Source: Rhodocyclales bacterium (lineage in GTDB: Bacteria; Pseudomonadota; Gammaproteobacteria; Burkholderiales; Rhodocyclaceae). From it: a stretch of DNA of 64,000 nt. The notes under the pieces were generated by a model. That model saw only the letters and a program-made list of their open reading frames with translations. It was not told where the DNA came from and searched no databases. Below, one piece after another: positions 9,139 through 19,094 of this stretch (position 1 is the stretch's first letter; every line of letters begins with the position of its first letter). The translations under genes and the position numbers were made by a program. The stretch covers positions 124,001-188,000 of the forward strand of contig JACRLX010000046.1 in NCBI GenBank assembly GCA_016235165.1, given 5' to 3'.

Positions 9139-10188
9139 TTAACGCGCGGCGGCGGGTACGGCCGCCCTGGCTTCGATGCCGGTCTTCTGCGGCGAGAGAC
9201 TCACGCGCTCGCCCGCGTTCAGGCCGGCCAGCACTTCGAGTTCGCCTCCGGCCACGGCCTCGCCGAGGCGCACCTGGCGCAGGCGGGCAGCGCCCTTGTC
9301 GTCGAGCACATAGACGGCAGTGACCTCGCCCCGGCGCAGCACGGCAATCGGCGGTACGGTGAGCTTCTTCGCCTGGCCGACGGTGAAATGGGCGCGGGCA
9401 TAGACGCCGGGCACCACGCCCTCGGTGTTGTCCGGCAGGTAGAGGCGCGCTGTGGCGGTATGGCTGCGCGGGTCAACGGTGGGCAGGATTTCGATCTTCG
9501 CAACCTCGATCCAGCGCCCGGATTCAGGCAGCTCGATGCGCGCACGCGCCGACTTTTTCAGCTCCCCGAGCTTGTACTGCGGCAGGCTGGCGATCACACG
9601 CAGGCCCTTGGGATCGTAGATGGTGACGAGCGGCTTGCCCGGCGTGGCCATTTCGCCGGCCTCGGTGTGGCGCTGGGCGACCAAGCCGGAGATCGGCGCC
9701 GTCACCGTGCCGTGCGAGAGGCCGGCGCCGGAACTCGCCGCCGCTCCTTCGGCGGCCTTGTACGCGGCCTCGGCCTGGTCGAGCGCGGCCTTGCTGACGA
9801 ATTTCTGCGCATGCAAATTCTTGGTCCGCTCGAAAGCGGCACGCGCCTGGGCCAGCGAGGCCTTGGCCGCGGCATCCGAGCCGGCCGCCTCGCGGGCATC
9901 GACGCGCATCAGCAACTCCCCCTGCCTTACCCGCTGGCCGGCGTCGACGCGCACGTCGAGCACGCGGCCCGGCACCTGGGCCGCGACCGTGGCCTGGCGC
10001 ACGGCTTCCACCGTAGCTTCGACCGGAAAGGCAAGGTCGACCTCGCGCAGTTGCACGACCACGTTGGCGGGTGCAGGAGTCACGATATCGGCGGCAACAG
10101 AAAAGCTCGCCGGCACAAGGCCGGCGAGGGAAGCAAGGGCGGAGAGGAGGAGAGTGCCCTTGCGGAGGAGACGATTGGCTTCGTTCAT
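9139..10188 (-). CDS. RND efflux periplasmic adaptor (membrane fusion protein)
   Basis: About 349 residues from the ATG at 10188, chosen because it gives a signal peptide ending near SFSVAA. The order is typical: N-terminal beta strand, lipoyl half (ATVAAQVPGRVLDVRVDAGQRV), alpha-hairpin rich in Ala and Lys/Gln (AKASLAQARAAFERT), second lipoyl half (GTVTAPISGLVAQR) and beta-barrel. It links the permease to an outer-membrane channel. A palindrome just before the start (10191-10210) may be an operator. It is divergent from nirS, with 199 bp between the start codons. Confidence 0.93.
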   Translation of the reverse strand: MNEANRLLRKGTLLLSALASLAGLVPASFSVAADIVTPAPANVVVQLREVDLAFPVEATVEAVRQATVAAQVPGRVLDVRVDAGQRVRQGELLMRVDAREAAGSDAAAKASLAQARAAFERTKNLHAQKFVSKAALDQAEAAYKAAEGAAASSGAGLSHGTVTAPISGLVAQRHTEAGEMATPGKPLVTIYDPKGLRVIASLPQYKLGELKKSARARIELPESGRWIEVAKIEILPTVDPRSHTATARLYLPDNTEGVVPGVYARAHFTVGQAKKLTVPPIAVLRRGEVTAVYVLDDKGAARLRQVRLGEAVAGGELEVLAGLNAGERVSLSPQKTGIEARAAVPAAAR

Positions 10189-10190
10189 GT

Positions 10191-10210
10191 ATATCAGTAT
10201 ATGCTTATAT
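10191..10210. promoter_or_regulatory. AT-rich inverted repeat upstream of the RND operon
   Basis: ATATCAG and CTTATAT, separated by TATATG, form a near-perfect inverted repeat (6 of 7 pairs) two bases before the RND adaptor start. The spot is unusually AT-rich for this region and resembles operators of ArsR/SmtB-type or TetR-type repressors. No regulator gene is adjacent on the RND side, so the protein that binds it is unknown. Confidence 0.4.
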
Positions 10211-10287
10211 TCAAGAAATTCAAGTCCCTTGGCGCAAGGAAAGTCTGCCAGACGAGTGTCCGTATTTGCCAGCACATTTTTCCTGGA

Positions 10288-10301
10288 TTGACCGGAGTCA
10301 A
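10288..10301. promoter_or_regulatory. FNR/DNR-type box upstream of nirS
   Basis: TTGAC-CGGA-GTCAA is a perfect palindrome differing from the FNR/DNR consensus TTGAT-N4-ATCAA only by T to C and its complement. It lies 86 bp before the nirS ATG. With an activator at -41.5 the transcript would begin near 10336. The Crp/Fnr regulator encoded directly after nirS has the E-x-x-S-R recognition helix expected for such a site. Confidence 0.75.
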
Positions 10302-10360
10302 CGATTCGCAAATTTGTTGGGGGCATCGTGCGGCCTCGAACAAGCTTCGATTTCGTTTAA

Positions 10361-12121
<1,761 letters not shown>

Positions 12122-12137
12122 CGCGGCGGCCGGCGTC

Positions 12138-12168
12138 GCCGGGACGGAGGCACGCGGTCCGTCCCGGC
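12138..12168 (+). terminator. Hairpin after nirS
   Basis: Perfect 11-bp arms GCCGGGACGGA and TCCGTCCCGGC enclose a 9-nt loop, 17 nt after the nirS stop and 35 nt before the regulator start. There is no U tract, so it may stabilise the nirS mRNA or attenuate read-through rather than terminate fully. Confidence 0.6.
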
Positions 12169-12202
12169 ATTCCCGAAACCGAACAATGATTCAGTCGACA
12201 CC

Positions 12203-13759
12203 ATGAGGGATCCGCTTTCCAACCAGATCGGCCGCAACCTCAGGCGCGCCCTGAGCGAATCGCCCCTGTTCGCCGAGCTCGCACCATCGCACCTGGACGA
12301 GTTGGCGCAGGGGACTTGTTACGTGATCTACCAGAAAGGCCAGGCCATCTTTCATGCCGGCGACCAGGCCACCCAGCTGCATGTGCTGGTCAAGGGGCAG
12401 GTCAAACTCTCGCTTAGCTGCCGCAATGGCAACGAACGCATCCTCGAATTGCTGGAACCCGGCCACAGCTTTGGTCAGGCCGAACTCTTCGTCCCCGGAC
12501 AGTATGTGGTTTCCGCCTTTGCGGTGAAGCCTTCCGATGTGCTCGCCATCCGCCGCGACACCCTGTTCCGGGTCATGGCGCTGGATGCGCGCATTGCCCG
12601 TCGCGTGATCGAAGTACTGGCGCAACGCCAGCTGGAGACCGAGGCCGACCTGGTGGCGCAGAATTCCTGGTCGCCCGGCCAGCGCCTGCTCGGCTACCTG
12701 ATCGAACTCGCCGGCCCGCTGCGCCAGGCGCAGGGCGAAACCACGGTCACCCTGGACACCAGCAAGAAACTGCTGGCCTCGCGCTTCGACATGCAACCGG
12801 AAACCCTGTCGCGCAACCTGCGCGACCTGAGCGAGGCCGGCTTGATCGTGGTCGACCACAAGCAGGTACGTCTGCGCAACAGCGAAATCGAACGCTACCT
12901 GGTGGCGCGCGGCGACCCCACCCTGAGCGATCGCGGCAGCTTGCGCCGCGCATGCAGCCGCACGCCTGGCCCGGGCAGCGAAGCCGGCAACGACGCGTGG
13001 TCGCGGGCAGGATGGGTCAATGGCGCCGGACGCCAGCGCGCGCTGTCGCAACGCATGGCCAAATCATGGCTGATGCTGGAACAGGGCCTGCTCTCGCGCC
13101 AATCGCGCACCATCCTCAGGCAGTCGGTGAATCTCTTCGACAGCCGCCTGCGCGAACTGGAGATCCAGGCCACCGACGCCGACAATGCGGCAACCTGCGC
13201 CGAACTGGCCCGCCTCTGGTCGCGCTACCGCTGCCTGATCGAGGCACCGCCCTCCCCGGGCGACGCCGAAAAGCTGTTTGGCATCACCGAGGACGTGCTC
13301 GAAGTCGCCGACCTGCTGGCGCGCGGCTTCGCGCGCTCGGAGGGGACGGCCAAAGGCCAGTTGGTGAACCGGGCGGGGCGCGGCCGCATGCTGACCCAGC
13401 GCGCAGCCAAGCTGTTCATGTTCAGCCAGCTTGGCATTCGGGTCGACAACTGCCGCTCCCGCCTCGACGAAGCCAATGACGAATTCCTTGCCACCCTGCA
13501 AGGGCTCAAGGCCGATACGCTGGCCGTGCCGGGACTTGCGCCAAGACTGGATTCTTCGGTCGACGTCTGGAAACTGTTTCAGTCCGCGATGAGCCTGCGT
13601 TCCGCCGGCGAGTTTCCCCAGGCGGCGCGCAAGGTGTTCCGCATCAGCGAGGACCTGCTCAATCGCATGGATGCAATCATCGAGATCTGCGTCGGCCTGC
13701 CCGGCGGCAGCCCGCCGAACGTGGGCTATCCGACCAGCGGCCCGGCCCTCATCGCATAG
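12203..13759 (+). CDS. Crp/Fnr-family regulator fused to PilJ/NarX-like sensor motifs
   Basis: The product is 518 residues in one uninterrupted frame. Residues 20-140 form a cyclic-nucleotide-binding-type domain, then a dimerisation helix and a winged helix (about 180-235) with recognition helix MQPETLSRNL, giving the E-x-x-S-R contacts of FNR/DNR proteins. No FNR-type cysteine cluster is present. After residue 260, where ordinary members end, come two similar blocks, NGAGRQRALSQRMAK (273-287) and NRAGRGRMLTQRAAK (389-403), each followed by helices. These match the PilJ/NarX-like sensing motif. No membrane segment is present, so sensing would be cytoplasmic. It lies 81 bp after nirS and probably controls denitrification genes. 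The ligand (nitrate, nitrite or NO) is not shown by the sequence. Confidence 0.88.
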   Translation: MRDPLSNQIGRNLRRALSESPLFAELAPSHLDELAQGTCYVIYQKGQAIFHAGDQATQLHVLVKGQVKLSLSCRNGNERILELLEPGHSFGQAELFVPGQYVVSAFAVKPSDVLAIRRDTLFRVMALDARIARRVIEVLAQRQLETEADLVAQNSWSPGQRLLGYLIELAGPLRQAQGETTVTLDTSKKLLASRFDMQPETLSRNLRDLSEAGLIVVDHKQVRLRNSEIERYLVARGDPTLSDRGSLRRACSRTPGPGSEAGNDAWSRAGWVNGAGRQRALSQRMAKSWLMLEQGLLSRQSRTILRQSVNLFDSRLRELEIQATDADNAATCAELARLWSRYRCLIEAPPSPGDAEKLFGITEDVLEVADLLARGFARSEGTAKGQLVNRAGRGRMLTQRAAKLFMFSQLGIRVDNCRSRLDEANDEFLATLQGLKADTLAVPGLAPRLDSSVDVWKLFQSAMSLRSAGEFPQAARKVFRISEDLLNRMDAIIEICVGLPGGSPPNVGYPTSGPALIA

Positions 13760-14100
13760 TCGGCCATCGCCGCCAGTACCGACTCGGCTTCGCCCACCGG
13801 CGCAGCGAGTTCGATCAGCAGGCCGGCGTGGCGATCCATGGCATCCGCCGCCAGGCGCGGCAAATCCTTCTTCACGTGGCTGCCGGCGGCCATGAAGATC
13901 GGCACCACCATGATGTGGGTCGCGCCCTGATCCACGAGACAGGCGACGCCTTCTTCGAAGCTGGGACGCATCAGTTCGAGGAAACCCGGCTCCACCAGCG
14001 CCTTTGGATCGCGCGCCTTGATCGCATCGCGGATGCGATGAAAGGGTTGCGCCCATTCCGGATTGCGCGCGCCGTGGCCGTAAAGCAGGATGGCTTTCAT
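13726..14100 (-). CDS. cbiX: CbiX-type sirohydrochlorin chelatase (short form)
   Basis: The 124-residue protein has the single-domain CbiX pattern: LLYGHGARNPEW with the metal-binding His near the start, and VVPIFMAAGSHVKKDLP with the second His. Short CbiX proteins dimerise and insert cobalt, nickel or iron into sirohydrochlorin. Its 3' end overlaps the convergent regulator gene by 34 bp. It is the last gene of the leftward TRAP operon. Since heme d1 for NirS derives from siroheme, a ferrochelatase role is possible but not shown. Confidence 0.85.
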   Translation of the reverse strand: MKAILLYGHGARNPEWAQPFHRIRDAIKARDPKALVEPGFLELMRPSFEEGVACLVDQGATHIMVVPIFMAAGSHVKKDLPRLAADAMDRHAGLLIELAAPVGEAESVLAAMADYAMRAGPLVG

Positions 14101-15353
14101 GACTTGATCTCGCGATAAATATTGCGGCAGCCGGTTTCGCGCACGAAAAGCACCGCGATCCAGCCGGCCACCGCCGATGCCGTCATCAGCAGCAGGCCAT
14201 TGTGCCAGTCCGCCGCCGAATAGATGCGCACCCCGGCCTCGACGCGGCCATCCCAGCTGCGTTCCATGAGCCAGCCGACCGCCGGTTGCAGGATCGCCGG
14301 ACCGAAGAAGACGCCGACATTGACCACACTGGTGGCCATGCCCGAAAGCAGCGGCGGATTGACTTCCTTGGCCGCCGCCCAGGACAGCGTCAGCCCGGCC
14401 GTGGCCAGCCCCATCGCCGCACACAGCCCGTAGGTCATCCAGCCGGCGTGAACGGCGCCGGAGAGCCACAGCCCCCAGCCCAGCGCATGAGCGCCGGAGA
14501 CCGTCAGCATCACCGGCTTGCGCCGCCCGATGCGATCCGAAACATTGCCCCACAGCATCGATCCGATGGCGAAGCCGACGAAGTAAATGCTCACATGGTT
14601 GGATGCGTCGGCGCGGTTCATGCCGTGCATCTGGGTCAGGTAGGGCACCGCCCACAAGCCGGCGAAGGCGAAGAAGGCACCGGCCAGCCCGGCATTGGCA
14701 AAAAAGCCGGGCCAGGTGGCACGGTTCTTCATCACCGTCAGCAGGCCCGTCAGCCAGGCCGTCCGATCGACCTTGCCCGCCGGGGTGTCGAGCACCCAGG
14801 CGCGCGCGGCAAAGGCCATCAGCACGGAAAGAATGCCCACCACCACGAACACCGGGCGCCAGCCCGCCGCCTGCGTGGCCCAGGCCAGCGGCGCGCCGGC
14901 GAGGATGGACCCCAGGTTGCCGATCAGCATGCACAGCCCGGTGACGGAGGCGAAGCGCCGCTCCTCGAAGCCCAGCGCGATCAGCTTGAGCATGGCGATG
15001 AAAGCCACGCTGACGCCCAGGCCGATCAGGCTGCGGCCAACGAAGGCCAACTCGAAGCTCGGCGCGAGGCCGAACACGATGGCGCCGATGCCGGCCACCA
15101 GCCCGCCCCAGAACAGGATGCGGCGCGGACCCAGCGTGTCCGACAGCACGCCGGTCGGAATCTGCATCACGGTATAGACGTAGAAATAGGTCGCGGCCAG
15201 CGTGCCCAACTGGGCACCGCCAATGGCAAACGTGGCTTGCAGGTCGCCTGAAATCGCCGCCGGCGCGACGCGGTGGAAGAAGGACAGCAGGTAGGCGGCC
15301 AGCGCTACGCCGAGGCCGAGCAGCACGCCCTGGCGCGAGACCGCATGACTCAT
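14097..15353 (-). CDS. MFS transporter
   Basis: A 418-residue major-facilitator protein with 12 predicted helices. Between TM2 and TM3 lies GVLSDTLGPRRILFWGG, the A-motif, and the second half has a matching GNVSDRIGRRKPVML. The start at 15353 overlaps the upstream dehydrogenase stop (ATGA), and its stop overlaps cbiX, so it is translated as part of the TRAP operon. The substrate is unknown; the neighbours suggest a small organic acid. Confidence 0.88.
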   Translation of the reverse strand: MSHAVSRQGVLLGLGVALAAYLLSFFHRVAPAAISGDLQATFAIGGAQLGTLAATYFYVYTVMQIPTGVLSDTLGPRRILFWGGLVAGIGAIVFGLAPSFELAFVGRSLIGLGVSVAFIAMLKLIALGFEERRFASVTGLCMLIGNLGSILAGAPLAWATQAAGWRPVFVVVGILSVLMAFAARAWVLDTPAGKVDRTAWLTGLLTVMKNRATWPGFFANAGLAGAFFAFAGLWAVPYLTQMHGMNRADASNHVSIYFVGFAIGSMLWGNVSDRIGRRKPVMLTVSGAHALGWGLWLSGAVHAGWMTYGLCAAMGLATAGLTLSWAAAKEVNPPLLSGMATSVVNVGVFFGPAILQPAVGWLMERSWDGRVEAGVRIYSAADWHNGLLLMTASAVAGWIAVLFVRETGCRNIYREIKS

Positions 15354-16330
15354 CGCCAGACTTCGGGATTGACCAGGTTGGGCGGGCGCTGGCCCGACAG
15401 CGCGGCGATCAGGTTGTCGGCCGCGGTCATCGCCATTGCCATGCGCGTGGCGCGCGAGCTGGAACCGATATGCGGCGTCAACGTGACGTTGTCGAGTTCG
15501 AGGAAGCCGGGGTTGAGCCTGGGCTCGCCCTCGAACACATCGAGCGCGGCACCCGAAAGTCGGCGCTGGCGCAACGCCGAAATCAGCGCCGCATCGTCCA
15601 CGATACCGCCGCGGGCGACGTTGATCAGGTGTGCCGTCGGCTTCATCAAGGCCAGCTCGGCGGCACCGATGATGTGGTGGCTCTCGGCCGAATAGGGCAG
15701 CAGCAGGACCAGGAAATCGGCTTCGCGCAACAGGGTCGCCTTGTCCACCCAGGTGGCGTGGCAGGCGGCCTCCTTGTCGGCCGGCAGGCGGCTGCGGTTG
15801 TGGTAGATCACCTTCATCTCGAAGCCCAGCGCGCGCCGCGCCACGGCCTGGCCGATGCGGCCCATGCCGAGGATGCCGAGCGCCGCGTGGTGCACGTCGC
15901 TGCCCAGCCAGTCGGTCATCTTGAAACCCTGCCAGTGCCCGGCGCGCAGCCAGTGCTCGGAGCTCTGGATATGGCGCGCGGTGGCCATCAACAAGGCCCA
16001 GGCCAGGTCGGCCGTGGTCTCGTCGAGCACCCCCGGCGTATTGGTGGCGAGGATGCCGGCGCGGGTGCAGGCGACAAGGTCGATGTTGTTGTAGCCGACG
16101 GCGAAATTGCACACCGCCTTGAGCCGCGGCGCGGCGGCGATCACCTCGGCGGTGATGGGGTCGCTGACCGCGCTCATGACGCCGGCCTTGTCGGCCAGCC
16201 GCAGCTTGAGACCTTCGACCCCGAGGATGACGTCGGCCCGGTTGTCGTCGACCTCGAAATGTGGACGCAGATAATCGATGACTTCGGGAAACACTTCGCG
16301 GGCGACGAGGATCCTTGGTTTAGTTGCCAT
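15350..16330 (-). CDS. D-2-hydroxyacid dehydrogenase (glyoxylate/hydroxypyruvate reductase type)
   Basis: 326 residues from the ATG at 16330. The Rossmann domain shows LGILGMGRIGQAVARRA for NAD(P), and the catalytic Arg, Glu and His appear in NVARGGIVDD, FEGEPRLN and LTPHIGSSSRATR. Members reduce glyoxylate, hydroxypyruvate or 2-ketogluconate. It overlaps the 3' end of dctM by 11 bp, and the TRAP system may import its substrate. The segment ALRQRRLSGAAL is encoded by DNA resembling the 26-bp dispersed repeat (15554-15579), although these residues are also normal for the family. Confidence 0.92.
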   Translation of the reverse strand: MATKPRILVAREVFPEVIDYLRPHFEVDDNRADVILGVEGLKLRLADKAGVMSAVSDPITAEVIAAAPRLKAVCNFAVGYNNIDLVACTRAGILATNTPGVLDETTADLAWALLMATARHIQSSEHWLRAGHWQGFKMTDWLGSDVHHAALGILGMGRIGQAVARRALGFEMKVIYHNRSRLPADKEAACHATWVDKATLLREADFLVLLLPYSAESHHIIGAAELALMKPTAHLINVARGGIVDDAALISALRQRRLSGAALDVFEGEPRLNPGFLELDNVTLTPHIGSSSRATRMAMAMTAADNLIAALSGQRPPNLVNPEVWR

Positions 16331-18386
16331 ACAGCACCCTGGGCAGCCACATGCCGATATCGGGGAAGACATAGAGCAGCGCCAGCGCCACCACCTGGAT
16401 GCCCATGAAGGGCATCATGCCGGCGAAGATCTGGTTCAGCGTCACGTGCGGCGGCGACACGCCCTTGAGGTAGAAGGCCGCCATCGCCACCGGCGGCGAG
16501 AGGAAGGCGGTTTGCAGGTTGAGCGCCACCAGCAGGCCGAAGAACAGCGGATCGATGTGAAAGTGCGCCAGCAGCGGGATGAAGATCGGCATGAAGATGA
16601 CGATGATCTCGGTCCATTCCAGCGGCCAGCCGAGGATGAAAATGATGAACTGCGACAGCAGCATGAATTGCAGCGGCGTCAGGTCCATCGACAGCACCCA
16701 CTTCTCCACCAGTTCCTGGCCGCCGAGCAGGGCGAAGGCGGCGGAGAAGATCGAGGAGCCGACGAACAGCCAGCAGACCATGGCCGAGGTCTTCGCCGTG
16801 AGGAACACCGATTCCTTGATCACGCCCAGGTTGAGCTGCTTGTAGGCGGCGGCCAGGACGAAGCCGCCGGCAGAGCCGATGGCCGCGGCCTCGGTCGGCG
16901 TCGCCAGGCCGAAGACGATACTGCCCAGCACGGCGAGGATCATGATCGCCAGCGGGAAGAACGACGCCAGCAGCATCTTGAAGATTTCGAGCCGGACGAA
17001 GGTGAAGATGGCGTAGAAGCCGACCGCGGCGACGAGACTGACGCCGGCCAGGATCCAGTACCAGGGAGGAACCGGCAGGCGCTCCTGCTCTTCGGCAGTT
17101 ATGCCTCCGGCAGTGCCGGAGGCGGTATCCCCTGCGGACTGCGCTGGTGGTACGGCGACCGCGACCGGCGCTGCCTGTGCCGGAGCCTGTGCCGCCTCAG
17201 TCGGCGGCTCCTTGGCCCCTTCCTGCGGCGGCTCCTTGACACCATCGGCTGGCGGCTCCTTGACGCCCTCCTCGTCCCCTGCCGGCGGTTCCTTGACGCC
17301 CTCGGCTTCTTCTTCCGGTTCGGCGACACCCTCGGCCTTGGGCTCCTGCGCACTGCCCTCGGCAGGCGCCGACGCCTGATCGGCGCCGCCGCCGCCCATT
17401 TCCACCAGGCCGGCAGTCTCGACCTTGACCTCGGGCTTGGTCGCCACGTGCCACATGAAGCCGAGGAACAAGGCCAGGGTGATCGCCGGCAGCAGCGCGA
17501 TGAAGCCCTGTCTGGCGATTTCGCCACCACCCAGCCCGAGCCTGCGCGAACCCTTGAGCGCGCCGATCAGGCCCGGAACCACGCGGTGGCTGACCGCGTC
17601 GCGAATTTTGGCCGTTGCCGGCGGCAGGTCGATGTGGCGTTCCTCCATCGACAGCGGCGGCGCCAGATGTGGCTTCAGCTTGGCAAGCAGGACCACGTAA
17701 ATGATGTACAGGCCGGCCAGCATGATGCCGGGGAAGAAGGCGCCGGCATACAGCTGCACCACCGAGACGCCAGCCGTGGCGCCATACACGATCAGCATCA
17801 CCGAGGGCGGGATCAGGATGCCGAGGCAGCCGCCGGCGGTGATCACGCCGGCCGAGATCTTGATGTCATAGCCCGATTTCAGCATCGCCGGAAAGGCCAG
17901 CAGGCCCATCAGCGTCACCACGGCACCGACGATGCCGGTGGCGGTGGCGAAGATGGCGCAGGTCACCAGCGTCGCCACCGCCAGCGAGCCCGGCACCCGC
18001 GCCAGCGCCAGTTCGAGGGAACGGAACAATTTGGCGATCAGGTTGGCGCGCTCCACCAGGTAGCCCATGAAGACGAACAGCGGGATCGAAATCAGCACGT
18101 CGTTGCTCATCACCGCATAGGCGCGCTGCACCATCAGGTCCAGGGTCTGGCGCACGGCGATCTCGGGGTTGCCGCTGCGGTAAGCGAACCAGGCGAAGAT
18201 CACGCCCATGCCCATCAGGGTGAAGGCGGTGGGGAAGCCGAGCATGATCGCCACCACCACCAGCGACAGCATCAGCAGGCCGAGGTGGCCGTTGGAGAGG
18301 TTGCCCCAGGGCATGAAGATCGCCGTGACGACGAGAATCACCGCCATCAGGCTGAAGCCGAAATACAAGTCCTTCTTGATCTTCAT
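16320..18386 (-). CDS. dctM: TRAP transporter large permease with long low-complexity insert
   Basis: The 688-residue protein is the DctM subunit of a tripartite ATP-independent transporter, of the FcbT3/COG4664 type by its start (MKIKKDLYFGFSLMAVILV). Transmembrane helices fill both halves. Between them, about residues 325-440, is a hydrophilic loop rich in Ala, Glu, Pro and Lys with repeats of the type GVKEPPADGVKEPP. The loop end (VPPAQSAGDTASGTAGG) is encoded by the dispersed hairpin repeat at 17097-17157. The family has a loop here, but the sequence looks expanded. The gene overlaps dctQ by 4 nt and the dehydrogenase by 11 nt. Confidence 0.92.
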   Translation of the reverse strand: MKIKKDLYFGFSLMAVILVVTAIFMPWGNLSNGHLGLLMLSLVVVAIMLGFPTAFTLMGMGVIFAWFAYRSGNPEIAVRQTLDLMVQRAYAVMSNDVLISIPLFVFMGYLVERANLIAKLFRSLELALARVPGSLAVATLVTCAIFATATGIVGAVVTLMGLLAFPAMLKSGYDIKISAGVITAGGCLGILIPPSVMLIVYGATAGVSVVQLYAGAFFPGIMLAGLYIIYVVLLAKLKPHLAPPLSMEERHIDLPPATAKIRDAVSHRVVPGLIGALKGSRRLGLGGGEIARQGFIALLPAITLALFLGFMWHVATKPEVKVETAGLVEMGGGGADQASAPAEGSAQEPKAEGVAEPEEEAEGVKEPPAGDEEGVKEPPADGVKEPPQEGAKEPPTEAAQAPAQAAPVAVAVPPAQSAGDTASGTAGGITAEEQERLPVPPWYWILAGVSLVAAVGFYAIFTFVRLEIFKMLLASFFPLAIMILAVLGSIVFGLATPTEAAAIGSAGGFVLAAAYKQLNLGVIKESVFLTAKTSAMVCWLFVGSSIFSAAFALLGGQELVEKWVLSMDLTPLQFMLLSQFIIFILGWPLEWTEIIVIFMPIFIPLLAHFHIDPLFFGLLVALNLQTAFLSPPVAMAAFYLKGVSPPHVTLNQIFAGMMPFMGIQVVALALLYVFPDIGMWLPRVLYGN
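17097..17157 (+). repeat. Long-form dispersed hairpin repeat, in frame inside dctM
   Basis: AGTTATG is followed by a perfect hairpin at 17103-17123 (arms GCCTCCGGC and GCCGGAGGC, loop AGT), then GGTATCCCCTGCGGA, CTGCGCTGGTGGTACGGCG. It runs opposite to dctM and encodes part of the variable hydrophilic loop. It is the closest relative in the window of the trpC copy outside the hairpin. Confidence 0.85.
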
Positions 18387-19027
18387 TTCGCCGCCCCGTC
18401 GTGTGGCTGGTGGCCAGCCTCCCGGGCAACGACGAACTTGTCCAGCGCGGCGATGTCCTCGTCCTTGACGTGTACCATCTCCTTAAGCTTCTCGACGTCG
18501 ACTTCCTCGACGTCCTGCTCGCGCGAAGGCCATGCGCCGTCGCGGATGCAGATCACGCAGCGGATGATCTCGACCATGCCTTGCAGCAGCAGGCCGAAGC
18601 CGGCGGCGGGGATCACGAACTTGAAGGGGTAAAGCGGCAACGGCTCCGGCGAGAAAGTCTGCTCGCGGATCGCCAGCGATTCATTGGCGTAGATCCAGCC
18701 GGCATAGGAGAGGGCGAAGATGCCGGGCAGGAAGAACACGATGTAAAGCACCAGGTCCCAGATCGCCTGGGTACGCGGCTCGAAAAAGCTGTAGAGCACG
18801 TCGCCGCGGACGTGGCCCTCCTTGGACAGGGTGTAGGCGCCGGCCATCATGAACAGCAAGCCGTAGAGCATGATCTGGGCATCCTGCACCCAGGCGTGCG
18901 GGGTGTTGAACACGTAGCGCGAAAAGACCTCCCAGGAGATCAGCGCGGTGAGTACCACGATGGACCAGGAAAAAACCTGGCCGGCCAACGTGGACGCCCG
19001 ATCCACCCACAACAATGCCTTTTGCAT
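18383..19027 (-). CDS. dctQ: TRAP transporter small permease
   Basis: A 214-residue membrane protein with four hydrophobic helices in the DctQ pattern (VFSWSIVVLTALISWEVFSR, then FVIPAAGFGLLLQGMVEIIR) and a charged C-terminal tail with EEVDVEKLKEMV. With DctM it forms the membrane part of the TRAP carrier served by DctP. It overlaps dctM by 4 nt. Between dctP and this gene lies a strong terminator (19047-19081), so it probably receives only read-through transcription. Confidence 0.92.
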   Translation of the reverse strand: MQKALLWVDRASTLAGQVFSWSIVVLTALISWEVFSRYVFNTPHAWVQDAQIMLYGLLFMMAGAYTLSKEGHVRGDVLYSFFEPRTQAIWDLVLYIVFFLPGIFALSYAGWIYANESLAIREQTFSPEPLPLYPFKFVIPAAGFGLLLQGMVEIIRCVICIRDGAWPSREQDVEEVDVEKLKEMVHVKDEDIAALDKFVVAREAGHQPHDGAAK

Positions 19028-19046
19028 CGATGCTCCCCGTCAAATG

Positions 19047-19081
19047 AAAAAGCGGCCGCCGGCTGTCCGCCCGGCGGCCGC
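19047..19081 (-). terminator. Intrinsic terminator/attenuator between dctP and dctQ
   Basis: On the minus strand, arms GCGGCCGCCGG and CCGGCGGCCGC enclose an 8-nt loop and are followed by a run of five T. It lies 13 bp after the dctP stop and before dctQ, so partial termination would make more binding protein than permease, as is common for such transporters. Confidence 0.85.
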
Positions 19082-19094
19082 GCTTGCCTGCCGA

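Noticed and set aside
6246-9323. Long open frame on the plus strand opposite the RND gene
   Set aside because: It is His/Arg/Asp-rich and antisense to a complete RND permease with clear motifs; typical shadow frame in GC-rich DNA.
16278-18632. Long plus-strand frame across dctM
   Set aside because: No family pattern, and it runs antisense to dctM and dctQ.
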